Positions 8,290 through 16,581 of a stretch of 64,000 bases of DNA are shown here, piece by piece. Numbering within the stretch: position 1 is the first letter of the stretch; every line of letters begins with the position of its first letter. Under the pieces are notes generated by a model. It was not told the DNA's origin and did not search any database. It was given only the letters and a program-made list of their open reading frames with translations. Source of the DNA: JAUYQR01 sp050632395 (GTDB lineage Bacteria; Pseudomonadota; Alphaproteobacteria; Rhodobacterales; Rhodobacteraceae); assembly GCF_050632395.1 (NCBI RefSeq), contig NZ_CP192600.1, positions 3,286,001-3,350,000 on the forward strand, in the 5' to 3' direction. A program made the translations under genes and the position numbers.

Positions 8290-9204
8290 CTACTCGGGCT
8301 GAAGGTCGACCTCGGCCTTCGCCTTGGCCGCCAGAAAGGTCACGAACGCCCGCACCCTTGCGGCGATCAGCCGGTTGTCGGGGTAGACTGCGTGCAACGG
8401 CACGGGTCGCCCCCTCCAGCCGGCCAGAATCGGCACCAGCCGGCCTTCGCGCACGTCGTGACCCACCACGAACGCGGGCAGTTGCACCACGCCTGCCCCT
8501 TCCAGCGCCGCGGTGCGTAGCGCCCATCCTTCAGACAGCTCCATCCGGGGGCTTACCGGCACATCGGTGCGCTCTTCGCCGCGCAGGAAGGTCCAGCTCC
8601 GCCCCTGCCGCAGGCCTGAAAAATGCAGCAGGTCATGGCCCGCCAGATCGCCGGGTTGGTCTGGCACCCCCCGACGCATCAGGTAATCGGCCCGCGCGCA
8701 GGTGATCAGACGTGATTGGCCCAGCGCGCGGGTGATCAGGTTCGGCCCCACCTCCAGCGTGCCACGAATGGCAAGGTCAAACCGGCTTTCAATCAGGTTG
8801 CGCGGCGCGTTCGACAGTTCCATGTCGATGGATATGCCGGGATGCTGGCGCAGGAACTCGGCCACCCACGGCACCAGAAACCGCACCCCAAGGTCGGGCG
8901 GAGCCGTGACCCTTAGCCGTCCTTCTGGCACCGTCTGTTCGGCACGCGCCGCCCGCTCCGCCTCGGTCAGCCGCCCGGGCAGGTCGGCCAGACGGTCGCG
9001 GTAGGCCTGCCCCGCCGGTGTCAGCCGCACGTTCCGCGTGGATCGGTGCAACAGCCGCACGCCAAGCCGCGCTTCAAGATCGGCGACCTGCGCACTGACC
9101 GTCGCGCGCGTCAGCCCCAGCGCCGCCGCCCCGGCGGTAAAGCCCTGATGTTCGGCCACAGCCAGAAAAGCCGCCACGCCATGCAGCGGATCAACCGTCT
9201 TCAT
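8290..9204 (-). CDS. LysR-family transcriptional regulator
   Basis: This 304-residue protein has an N-terminal winged helix-turn-helix (GAAALGLTRATVSAQVADLEARLGVRLLHRSTR, about 22-54) and a C-terminal effector-binding domain of the CrgA/AaeR-like subgroup (DLAIRGTLEVGPNLI, LLHFSGLRQGRSWTF). It is divergent from a cupin gene across about 120 bp, the usual layout of a LysR regulator and its target. The effector is not identifiable. The pair separates glpX from recJ. Confidence 0.9.
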   Translation of the reverse strand: MKTVDPLHGVAAFLAVAEHQGFTAGAAALGLTRATVSAQVADLEARLGVRLLHRSTRNVRLTPAGQAYRDRLADLPGRLTEAERAARAEQTVPEGRLRVTAPPDLGVRFLVPWVAEFLRQHPGISIDMELSNAPRNLIESRFDLAIRGTLEVGPNLITRALGQSRLITCARADYLMRRGVPDQPGDLAGHDLLHFSGLRQGRSWTFLRGEERTDVPVSPRMELSEGWALRTAALEGAGVVQLPAFVVGHDVREGRLVPILAGWRGRPVPLHAVYPDNRLIAARVRAFVTFLAAKAKAEVDLQPE

Positions 9205-9323
9205 TCGTCAAGTCATCCAGACAATCATGCAAGGTCCGGCCGGATTATCACAGGCCCTTCGCGCGAGTATACACCCCCTCACGAAACCAAATTTACCCAC
9301 GATTTTCAACCGAGGAGATAGAA

Positions 9324-9782
9324 ATGACCACATTCAACCAGGCTGTCCTTTCCCCCGCCGGAGCCGGCCACGAGGCCATGGCATTCGGTCGCCACATCAT
9401 CCGCATTACCGCGGACCAGACCGGAGGGAGCCTCGGCTGCTTTGAGGCCGAGGTTCCCGCTGGCGAAGGCCCGCCATTCCATGTGCATGAAAAAGAAGAT
9501 GAATTCTTCCGCGTCCTGCAAGGCCATTTCGCGTTTTGGTGCAACGGCACACGCGTCGAACTGACCGAAGGTGGCCTTGTCATGGTGCCGCGCGGCGCGG
9601 TGCACCGGTTCCAGAACATCGGTGACAGCATCGGCCATCTGATGGTGGTGGTGACCCCGGGCGGGTTCGAGGGGTTTTTCCCGGCTGTGGCCAGCGAAGA
9701 CGCGCCCTCGGTCGACCGGATCTGCCAGATCGGCGAACGTTTCAACCTGCGCTTCGTCTTCGACGCTGCCGAGGCAGCCTGA
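9324..9782 (+). CDS. Cupin-domain protein
   Basis: A 152-residue single-domain cupin. The metal-binding motif appears as GPPFHVHEKEDEFFRVLQG (G-x5-HxH-x3,4-E-x6-G type) and the second motif as PRGAVHRF, so the metal ligands His, His, Glu and His are all present. GAGGAGATAGAA precedes the ATG. Proteins of this form include quercetinase-like dioxygenases and simple ligand-binding cupins; which one this is cannot be decided. It is divergent from, and probably controlled by, the LysR gene. Confidence 0.85.
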   Translation: MTTFNQAVLSPAGAGHEAMAFGRHIIRITADQTGGSLGCFEAEVPAGEGPPFHVHEKEDEFFRVLQGHFAFWCNGTRVELTEGGLVMVPRGAVHRFQNIGDSIGHLMVVVTPGGFEGFFPAVASEDAPSVDRICQIGERFNLRFVFDAAEAA

Positions 9783-9873
9783 TCGGCACCGCAGGCTGGG
9801 CGTCATGTCCAGCCTGCCCCCAACGGGCCCGACGCCCCTTGCAAGGACCGGCCCTTTGCGGCACCCCTGTGCC

Positions 9874-11622
9874 ATGCTTCGCGCCCCAGCCTTCCTCAAC
9901 GTCGAAACCTCGCTTACCGGCCGCCGCTGGATCGGCCCCAGCGCCGAGGCCGACCGTCTGGCCGAGGCGATGGTGCAGGCCACCCGGCTTCCGCTTCCGC
10001 TTTGCCGCATTCTGGTGTCGCGCAACGTCTCCCCGGCCGACGCAGAGGCCTACCTCGCCCCGTCGCTGCGCGATCTCCTCCCCGATCCGCTCTCCCTTCG
10101 CGACATGGCACCTGCTGCCGCCCGCCTGATCCGCGCCGCCACCCGCGCCGAGCGGATTGCCGTCTTTGCCGATTACGATGTCGACGGTGGGGCATCTGCG
10201 GCGCTTTTGCTGATCTGGCTGCGCGCGATGGGGCGCGACGCCACGCTCTATATCCCCGACCGGATCGACGAAGGTTACGGCCCGAACGTCGCGGCGATGG
10301 CCAGCCTCGCCGCCACGCATGACCTGATTGTCTGCGTCGATTGCGGCACCCTCAGCCACGAACCCGTGGCCGCGGCAAAGGGCGCCGATGTGGTGATCCT
10401 TGACCACCACCTCGCGCTGGAAACGCTGCCCGATGCGCTTGCCGTGGTGAACCCGAACCGGCAGGACGAGGACGGCACGCTTGCCCATCTGTGCGCCGCC
10501 GGGGTCGTGTTCCTGCTTTTGGTCGAGGCCAACCGCCAGCTGCGCGCCACCGGCATCACCGGCCCCGACCTCATGGCGATGCTTGACCTTGTGGCGCTGG
10601 CGACGGTTGCCGATGTGGCACCCCTTGTCGGCGTGAACCGCGCCTTCGTGCGTCAGGGCCTGAAGGTCATGGCCCGCCGCGACCGCCACGGTCTGCGCGC
10701 ACTGGCCGACATCGCCCGCATGGATCAGGCGCCCACTACCTACGCGCTCGGGTTCCTCCTTGGCCCGCGCGTCAATGCCGGGGGCCGCATTGGTCAGGCC
10801 GACCTTGGCGCGCGACTGCTTTGCTGTGACGACCCGGCCCTTGCCGCCAGCCTTGCCGCGCGGCTTGACCAGTTGAACACCGACCGCCGCGAGATCGAGG
10901 CGCGCGTCCGTGAAGAAGCCCTGGCGCAGTGCGATGCGCGCGGCACCGACGGCCCGCTGGTCTGGGCGGCCGCTGATGGCTGGCATCCCGGCGTCGTCGG
11001 CATCGTTGCCGCCCGCCTGAAAGAGGCGACCCACCGGCCCGCCGTGGTGATCGGGTTCGAGGATGGTATAGGAAAAGGCTCTGCGCGTTCGGTGCCCGGC
11101 GTCGATCTTGGCGCCGCGATCCAGCGCATTGCCGCCGAAGGGCTGATCCTGAAGGGGGGCGGGCACAAGATGGCGGCGGGCCTGACCCTGACCCGCGACC
11201 AACTGGAACCTGCGATGGCCCGCCTTGGCGAGTTGCTGGCGAGGCAAGGTTCTGGCGCAGGCGGCCCCGCCGACCTGCGCATCGACAGCCTGCTGATGAC
11301 CTCTGCCGCCACCATTCCGCTTCTGGAGCAGATCGAGGCCGCCGGCCCCTTCGGCGCCGCTGCCCCCGCCCCCCGCTTTGCCTTTGCCAATGTCGCAGTC
11401 GCCACCCGACGCGTCGGCGAAAGCCACCTGAAGGTCAGCCTGTCCGATGGCTCCGGTCCCGCCCTTGACGGCATCATCTTCGGTGCCTTCGACGGCCCGC
11501 TTGGCCCGGCGCTGGAAAACGTCGGCCACCGGCGTTTCCACGTCGCCGGAAAGGTTGAACTGAACCACTGGAATGGCCGTGCGCGGGTGCAGTTGCGCGT
11601 CGATGATGCCGCGCCCTCCTGA
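9874..11622 (+). CDS. recJ: Single-stranded-DNA-specific exonuclease RecJ
   Basis: A 582-residue 5'-3' single-strand exonuclease acting in recombination and mismatch repair. DHH phosphoesterase motifs are clear: VFADYDVDGGASAA (motif I), IVCVDCGT, VVILDHHLA (the DHH motif), and a DHHA1-type GKGSARSVPGVDLGAAI and LKGGGHKMAAGLTL region, then a C-terminal OB-like domain. The start at 9874 gives the usual N-terminus (MLRAPAFLNVETSLTGRRW); the open frame extends 23 codons upstream with no family similarity. tRNA-Glu follows 82 bp after the stop. Confidence 0.94.
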   Translation: MLRAPAFLNVETSLTGRRWIGPSAEADRLAEAMVQATRLPLPLCRILVSRNVSPADAEAYLAPSLRDLLPDPLSLRDMAPAAARLIRAATRAERIAVFADYDVDGGASAALLLIWLRAMGRDATLYIPDRIDEGYGPNVAAMASLAATHDLIVCVDCGTLSHEPVAAAKGADVVILDHHLALETLPDALAVVNPNRQDEDGTLAHLCAAGVVFLLLVEANRQLRATGITGPDLMAMLDLVALATVADVAPLVGVNRAFVRQGLKVMARRDRHGLRALADIARMDQAPTTYALGFLLGPRVNAGGRIGQADLGARLLCCDDPALAASLAARLDQLNTDRREIEARVREEALAQCDARGTDGPLVWAAADGWHPGVVGIVAARLKEATHRPAVVIGFEDGIGKGSARSVPGVDLGAAIQRIAAEGLILKGGGHKMAAGLTLTRDQLEPAMARLGELLARQGSGAGGPADLRIDSLLMTSAATIPLLEQIEAAGPFGAAAPAPRFAFANVAVATRRVGESHLKVSLSDGSGPALDGIIFGAFDGPLGPALENVGHRRFHVAGKVELNHWNGRARVQLRVDDAAPS

Positions 11623-11704
11623 CCGCAGCCTCGATCAAAAGAACGGCATTTTTCTGCTTGCAGAAGCCTGACACCAGCTTTAGACACCGCCGCACCGAAA
11701 GCGT

Positions 11705-11779
11705 GGCCCGTTCGTCTATCGGTTAGGACACCTGGTTTTCAACCAGGTAAGAGGGGTTCGACTCCCCTACGGGCTGCCA
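11705..11779 (+). tRNA. tRNA-Glu (anticodon UUC), copy 1
   Basis: A cloverleaf of 75 nt including an encoded CCA. The acceptor stem is GGCCCGT/ACGGGCT with discriminator G, the anticodon stem CTGGT/ACCAG carries TTC, and the T arm is GGGG-TTCGACT-CCCC. An identical copy lies at 15129-15203. A stretch of 234 bp after it (11780-12013) shows no gene. Confidence 0.97.
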
Positions 11780-12013
11780 CTTTTCCCAATAGCGCGATAC
11801 GCGACCTTAAGGGTGTCTGGGCGTTAGTTTGCCGCCGATTGGTGTCGTGCATGATCAGTCAGATATCTGGCAATTCCGTCTGATCACCGTCTTGCCTGGC
11901 AACGTCTATTCGCACGACGCTGAAGGGGGTGGCTCGATGCCGCGGTGGGGCAGCAGAAAGATGGAAGGAACCGCGCAGTTGCCCGCGCGGCTACCGTTTC
12001 ACTGCAACACGCC

Positions 12014-12904
12014 TCAGCCGTAAAGTGCTGGCACGCCCAGTTTCGAATGCATCTTGTTCACCTCGGCCGGAGCAATTCCCAAGCCTCGCGCCAGTTCGTC
12101 GAGGTAGTTCGCCTCGTTCTGGTTGTCCAACGTGGTCGCCATCACCGACACCGAGTATACTTGCGGCCCAAGGCCTCTGGGAACCTGCTTTACAAGCTTC
12201 TCAACATCGACCGGTGCAGCAAGTTCGGCCTTGAGGAAGGCCATGTCCTCATCCGTGATTTCCCCCATCGACCCAAGAAGTTTTTTCTTCTCGGCTTCAT
12301 CGATCTTGCCATCCGACTTTGCCGCCTGAATCATTGCCCGCAGCATGAGGGCGGCAAATGCCTCCTGATCAGACGTCGGCTGAGCGTCCGGCTCACCAAA
12401 ATTCCGAACGGACTGATTAAGTAATTCGCCGAATTCCTTCTTTTTCACGCCGGGCACAGTGCTGCGCGCTACGGTGCGCCCAGCAGCGGCACCGCCCAGA
12501 AGATCACCAAAGCCCCCACGCCCCGTTGACAGCTGACCTAGAAGGTCGTCCAAGCCGCCCTTCTTTCCCGAGGCGGGCACAGCCTGGTCGCCTCCGCCGG
12601 CCAACTGCTCCAAAAGGCCGCCAAGCCCACCCATCTCACCGCCCGATGAGGCAGTGTCCACGTGGCTATCTGCGGTCTTCTGGCCCGGCTTGCCGGCCAG
12701 AATGTCCTTCATCATGTCCTGCAAATCGCCGGGGGCTTGGCTGGTGCGTCGCCCGGTCGAATTGGGGCCGCCGAAAAGTCCGCCGCTACCGGGAGTGCCA
12801 GTTCCGCCCGAGGGTGCGGAACCCGCGTTCTGCATCATGTTTCCCACGCCCTTGGCTATCACGACGCCGACGGCAACCTTAGCAAGAGTAGACAGCAGAC
12901 TCAT
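12014..12904 (-). CDS. DUF533 / TerB-like protein with Gly-rich linker
   Basis: This 296-residue protein begins with a hydrophobic glycine-zipper-like N-terminus (MSLLSTLAKVAVGVVIAKGVGNMM). A long low-complexity Gly/Ser/Gln/Leu region with repeats of the type GGLGGLLEQLAGG and GGLDDLLGQLSTG follows. The C-terminal alpha-helical DUF533 domain (about 205-296; AFAALMLRAMIQAAKSDGKIDEAEKKKLL) resembles the tellurite-resistance TerB fold. The ATG at 12904 follows GGAG; the open frame runs further upstream without support. YebE-type proteins of this family are inner-membrane-associated with unclear function. Its codons use more A/T in third position than the flanking genes, and it lies between two tRNA-Glu copies. 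Confidence 0.72.
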   Translation of the reverse strand: MSLLSTLAKVAVGVVIAKGVGNMMQNAGSAPSGGTGTPGSGGLFGGPNSTGRRTSQAPGDLQDMMKDILAGKPGQKTADSHVDTASSGGEMGGLGGLLEQLAGGGDQAVPASGKKGGLDDLLGQLSTGRGGFGDLLGGAAAGRTVARSTVPGVKKKEFGELLNQSVRNFGEPDAQPTSDQEAFAALMLRAMIQAAKSDGKIDEAEKKKLLGSMGEITDEDMAFLKAELAAPVDVEKLVKQVPRGLGPQVYSVSVMATTLDNQNEANYLDELARGLGIAPAEVNKMHSKLGVPALYG

Positions 12905-13120
12905 TTCAACACACTCCACACTACGACATTCCCAAGCGGCCTGCCGCTGGAACGATTGCCTGCTTATTTCTTCCGAGCAAGCATTTTGCTGCCAGATCTG
13001 GCCCTGACAAAGCTGGCGGACAGAAGCGGCGTTGTCCCGTCTCATGCAGTCAAGTCAAACCGGCCCCGGATCATCGGGTTACCAAGACGCCGTCAGCGAC
13101 CAGGGTCGCTTTCCCGTTCG

Positions 13121-14113
13121 TCAGGCGTTCACATCCACCACAACCCGACCGCGCACCTGCCCGGCGAGGATCTCTTCGCCGAGGCGCGGCAGGTCCACCA
13201 GCGTCGCGGTGGAAATCATCCCTTCCAGCAGATCCATCGGCATTTCGCGGGCGATCCGGTCCCACGCAACCACGCGCGTCGCATAGGGCTGCGTGACGCT
13301 GTCGATGCCCAGCAGGTTCACCCCGCGCAACAGGAACGGGATCACCGTCGCTGGCAACGACGCTCCCCCCGCCAGCCCGACTGCCGCAACCGACGCGCCG
13401 TGCTTCATCTGCCCCAGCACCCGCGCCAGCATCGCCCCCCCGACCGCATCGATGCAGCCGGCCCAGGTTTCCGTCTCCAGCGGTCGCTTCACGGTTTCGG
13501 CAAGCTCCGCCCTCGGCACGATCCGTGTTGCACCAAGCCCGCGCAGGTAGGCTTCGGTTTCCGGCCTTCCGGTCACCGCCGCCACCTCGTAGCCGGCCCG
13601 CGCCAACAGCGCCACGGCTACCGAACCCACACCCCCGGCCGCCCCCGTCACCAGAACCGGCCCCTGACCCGGCTGCATCCCGTGTGCCTCCAGCGCCATC
13701 ACCGCCAGCATCGAGGTGAACCCCGCCGTGCCGACCGCCATCGCCGCCCGCGTCGTCAGCCCCTCGGGCAGCGGAACCAGCCAATCCGCCTTTACTCGCG
13801 CCTTTTGCGCGTAGCCACCCCAATGCGCTTCGCCAACACGCCAGCCGGTCAGCACCACCCGGTCGCCGGGGCGGTAGCGGGCATCGTCCGACGCCTCGAC
13901 CACTCCGGCAAAGTCGATGCCCGGCACATGCGGGTAGGCCCGCACCAGCCCGCCTCCCGGCCCGATGCAAAGCCCGTCCTTGTAGTTGATCGTGGAATAC
14001 TCGACCGCCACTGTCACATCGCCCGCAGGCAACGCGGCCTCGTCCAGCACCTGCACTGCCGCATGGGTCTTGCCCTCGGCATCCTTCTCCACCACCAGCG
14101 CTCTGAACGTCAT
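13121..14113 (-). CDS. AcuI/YhdH-family acryloyl-CoA reductase-like oxidoreductase
   Basis: A 330-residue medium-chain dehydrogenase/reductase lacking the catalytic zinc ligands. The family marks are VAVEYSTINYKDGLCI, the VPGIDFAGVV and GDRVVLTGWRVGEAHWGGYAQ segments, and NADPH-binding VLVTGAAGGVGSVAVALLA with AVTGRPE. AcuI reduces acryloyl-CoA to propionyl-CoA, which would feed the propionyl-CoA locus at 40-51 kb. The protein is clearly of this family, but its exact substrate is inferred. The start at 14113 gives the standard N-terminus MTFRALVVEK. It is divergent from the transglycosylase gene. Confidence 0.85.
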   Translation of the reverse strand: MTFRALVVEKDAEGKTHAAVQVLDEAALPAGDVTVAVEYSTINYKDGLCIGPGGGLVRAYPHVPGIDFAGVVEASDDARYRPGDRVVLTGWRVGEAHWGGYAQKARVKADWLVPLPEGLTTRAAMAVGTAGFTSMLAVMALEAHGMQPGQGPVLVTGAAGGVGSVAVALLARAGYEVAAVTGRPETEAYLRGLGATRIVPRAELAETVKRPLETETWAGCIDAVGGAMLARVLGQMKHGASVAAVGLAGGASLPATVIPFLLRGVNLLGIDSVTQPYATRVVAWDRIAREMPMDLLEGMISTATLVDLPRLGEEILAGQVRGRVVVDVNA

Positions 14114-14269
14114 AATGCCTCCCCGGTTGATCCGCCTTACCGGCATAACAAACTTTGCAGCCTGCGAAACCCTGCTTGAGGTCCGCGCCGTAGAACGGCA
14201 CAAGACACTGGCTTGATTATCGCTGGTCGGGCAATAAAGTCATGACACGTTCAATCAAAAGGTGATCCT

Positions 14270-15073
14270 GTGCTTCGGTCCTCGCTTGTGCTTTCCCTTG
14301 CCGCTTCGCTTGCCGTTGCGGCCACCGCCGCCCATGCCGTCCCGTGCAGCGACACCGGCGGCCGATATGAGGAGTGGAAGCCGGCGATGGCCGCCGAGGC
14401 TGCCGCCGCCGGGGTGGGCGGCCGGGGCATCGCGGCGCTGATGGGAACCTCCTACTCCAAGGCCACCATCTCGGCTGACCGCAACCAGAAAAGCTTCAAA
14501 TACAGTCTCGACAAGTTCCTTCAGGTGCGTGGCGCCGACACGATCGTTGCCCAAGGCCGCACGCGCAAGAAGAAGAACCCGGATTTCTACGCCAGCCTCG
14601 AGGCACAGTATGGTGTCCCGGCGGGTGTCATCATCGCCATTCACGGCATGGAAACCGCCTTTGGCGGCTTCATGGGCGACACCAACGTCGTTTCGGCCAT
14701 CGCGACTCTGGCTTATGATTGCCGCCGCACCGACTTTTTCACCCCCCACCTCCTTGCCGCGCTGAAACTTGTCGATCGCGGGTCGATCAGCACCAAATCC
14801 ATCGGTGCCAAGCACGGCGAACTTGGGCACACCCAGTTCCTGCCCGGCAACGCACTGACCTACGGCGTGGATGGCAATGGCGACGGTGTGGTCGACCTCA
14901 ACAACGTCACCGATGCGCTGGCGTCGACGGCGAACTACCTGCGCCAGAAGGGTTGGAAGCCGGGCAAGGGCTATCAGGAAGGCGAGCCGAACTTTGCCGT
15001 GATCAAGGAATGGAACGCCGCCAAGGTCTACCAACAGGCCATAGCGCTGATGGGCGCACGCATCGACGGCTAA
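14270..15073 (+). CDS. Lytic murein transglycosylase, MltB-like
   Basis: A 267-residue periplasmic enzyme that cleaves peptidoglycan glycan strands to 1,6-anhydro ends. There is a signal peptide (cleavage after AHA near residue 23). The GH103-type catalytic Glu is visible at residue 128 in IAIHGMETAFGGFMGD, with the family segments ATLAYDCRR and GELGHTQFLPGNALTYGVDGNGDG further on. It starts with GTG, preceded by AAAGGTGATC. It is shorter than E. coli MltB (about 360 residues), which is normal for alphaproteobacterial forms, and has no peptidoglycan-binding C-terminus. Confidence 0.88.
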   Translation: MLRSSLVLSLAASLAVAATAAHAVPCSDTGGRYEEWKPAMAAEAAAAGVGGRGIAALMGTSYSKATISADRNQKSFKYSLDKFLQVRGADTIVAQGRTRKKKNPDFYASLEAQYGVPAGVIIAIHGMETAFGGFMGDTNVVSAIATLAYDCRRTDFFTPHLLAALKLVDRGSISTKSIGAKHGELGHTQFLPGNALTYGVDGNGDGVVDLNNVTDALASTANYLRQKGWKPGKGYQEGEPNFAVIKEWNAAKVYQQAIALMGARIDG

Positions 15074-15128
15074 GCCGCCATAAACCCTCTTGCGCCAAAC
15101 CGCAGCCTCGCTTACCAAGCGCCGCAGT

Positions 15129-15203
15129 GGCCCGTTCGTCTATCGGTTAGGACACCTGGTTTTCAACCAGGTAAGAGGGGTTCGACTCCCCTACGGGCTG
15201 CCA
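15129..15203 (+). tRNA. tRNA-Glu (anticodon UUC), copy 2
   Basis: Identical over all 75 nt (with CCA) to the copy at 11705-11779, and identical over 81 bp when the flanking GT and the CTTT after the CCA are included. A 12-bp sequence ACCGCAGCCTCG also lies upstream of both copies, 71 bp before copy 1 and 18 bp before copy 2. It is followed by an ABC importer operon. Confidence 0.97.
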
Positions 15204-15298
15204 CTTTCCTCATGTTTCAAACCGCAAACGTCAGTGTGACTGGCGTTTCAGCGGACGTTCGGATTGAAGTGCGCGAAACCACCGCCACAGGAACCGCC

Positions 15299-16516
15299 AT
15301 GCTCCGCAGCTTCGCCCTTGCCACCCTTCTGCTTGCCACCACCGCCCATGCCGACACCGCCGACGGCGAGGCGCTGAAGGTGATGTCCTGGGATCAGATC
15401 GTGGCCGAGGCCAAGGGCGGCACCGTCAACTGGTTCATGTGGGGCGGATCGGACGTCATCAATCAATACGTCTCCGACCATGTCGGCGGCATCCTGGCGC
15501 GCGACTACGGCATCACCCTGAACCGGGTCGGCGTCGCCGACGCGGCCGAAGTGGTGAACCTCGTGCTGTCGGAAAAGGCCGCCGGCGTGACCGATGCAGG
15601 CAGCGTCGACCTCATCTGGATCAATGGCGAAAACTTCCGCTCGATGCGTCAGGGCGACCTCGCGTTTTGCGGCTATACTGACCTTTTGCCGAACAATGCC
15701 CTCGTCGACTGGAAAAACCCGGCCATCGCCAACGATTTCGGCGTGCCAGTCGATGGCTGCGAGGTGCCGTGGAACACCGCGCAATTCGCCTTTGCCCATG
15801 ACGGCGCGACCCTGCCAGCGCCGCCCACCTCGATCCCGGCCCTAATCGACTGGATCAAGGCCAACCCCGGCCGCTTCACCTACCCCGCCCCGCCGGATTT
15901 CACCGGCTCGGTGTTCGTGCGCCATGTGTTCTACTACGCTGCCGGCGGCGCCGAAAACCTGCTTGGGCCGTTCGATCAGGCCAAATATGACGCCGCCGCC
16001 GCCAAGACATGGGCGATCCTGAACGAGATCGAGCCATTCCTATGGCGCGAAGGCCGGACCTATCCGAACACCATCGTGCAGTTGAACGAGCTTTTCGCCA
16101 ACAACGAGGTGGCGTTGACCTTCAACTACGAACCGGCGCAGTTCGGCCTTGCGGTCACTGCCGGCACCTACCCCGAAACCACCCGGTCCTTCGGGCTGAC
16201 CGACGGCACCATCGGCAACACCAATTACACGCTGATCCCGTTCAACTCACCGAACAAGGCGGCGGCGCTGGTGGTGCAGAACCTGCTTCTGTCAGCCGAA
16301 GAACAGTTGGAAAAGGCAAAGCCCGAGGTGTGGGGTGCAGCCCCGGCCATCGACATCACCCGCACCCCTGCCGAAATTCAGGCCGGGTTCGCGGCGATCA
16401 AGGCGCACCCGTCGGTGGTTCCGGCATCCGAACTGGCACAGGCTGCTCTCCCCGAACTGCAAGCCGACTGGATCACCGCAATCGAGGACGGTTGGCGCGC
16501 CAACGTCGGCAACTGA
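15299..16516 (+). CDS. ABC transporter substrate-binding protein, YnjB-like
   Basis: A 405-residue periplasmic binding protein with a signal peptide (cleavage after AHA near residue 18). The mature part shows the COG4134/YnjB pattern: VNWFMWGGSDVINQYV, LIWINGENF and a C-terminal DWITAIEDGWRANV. AGGAA lies upstream of the ATG at 15299; the open frame extends 29 codons further without a ribosome site. It is the first gene of a four-gene importer. The substrate of YnjB-type systems is not firmly established (thiamine-like compounds, polyamines or others have been suggested by homology). Confidence 0.85.
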   Translation: MLRSFALATLLLATTAHADTADGEALKVMSWDQIVAEAKGGTVNWFMWGGSDVINQYVSDHVGGILARDYGITLNRVGVADAAEVVNLVLSEKAAGVTDAGSVDLIWINGENFRSMRQGDLAFCGYTDLLPNNALVDWKNPAIANDFGVPVDGCEVPWNTAQFAFAHDGATLPAPPTSIPALIDWIKANPGRFTYPAPPDFTGSVFVRHVFYYAAGGAENLLGPFDQAKYDAAAAKTWAILNEIEPFLWREGRTYPNTIVQLNELFANNEVALTFNYEPAQFGLAVTAGTYPETTRSFGLTDGTIGNTNYTLIPFNSPNKAAALVVQNLLLSAEEQLEKAKPEVWGAAPAIDITRTPAEIQAGFAAIKAHPSVVPASELAQAALPELQADWITAIEDGWRANVGN

Positions 16517-16581
16517 CAGGGCGGCTTGCCGCCCGCGCCATCCTCGCGCACTCTCGCGCCAACGCCTCCAGAACCGCGAGC

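Noticed and set aside
9742..11568. 608-residue open frame antisense to recJ
   Set aside because: recJ carries all DHH motifs on the plus strand; the antisense frame has no recognisable family.
13071..13123. Possible remnant peptide LTNGKATLVADGVLVTR just past the acuI-like stop
   Set aside because: Only about 17 residues in another frame; too short to assign to a family, and the DNA includes a short AGCGAC/GTCGCT hairpin that explains its conservation-like look.
11780..15128. Genomic island integrated at tRNA-Glu
   Set aside because: No integrase, no partial tRNA 3'-end repeat and ordinary housekeeping-type genes; a tRNA gene duplication explains the data as well.
16009..16581. 5' extension of the first ABC permease frame into the binding-protein gene
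   Set aside because: The translation there is Arg/His-rich noise; the membrane protein begins at MSDRTRTLF at 16582.
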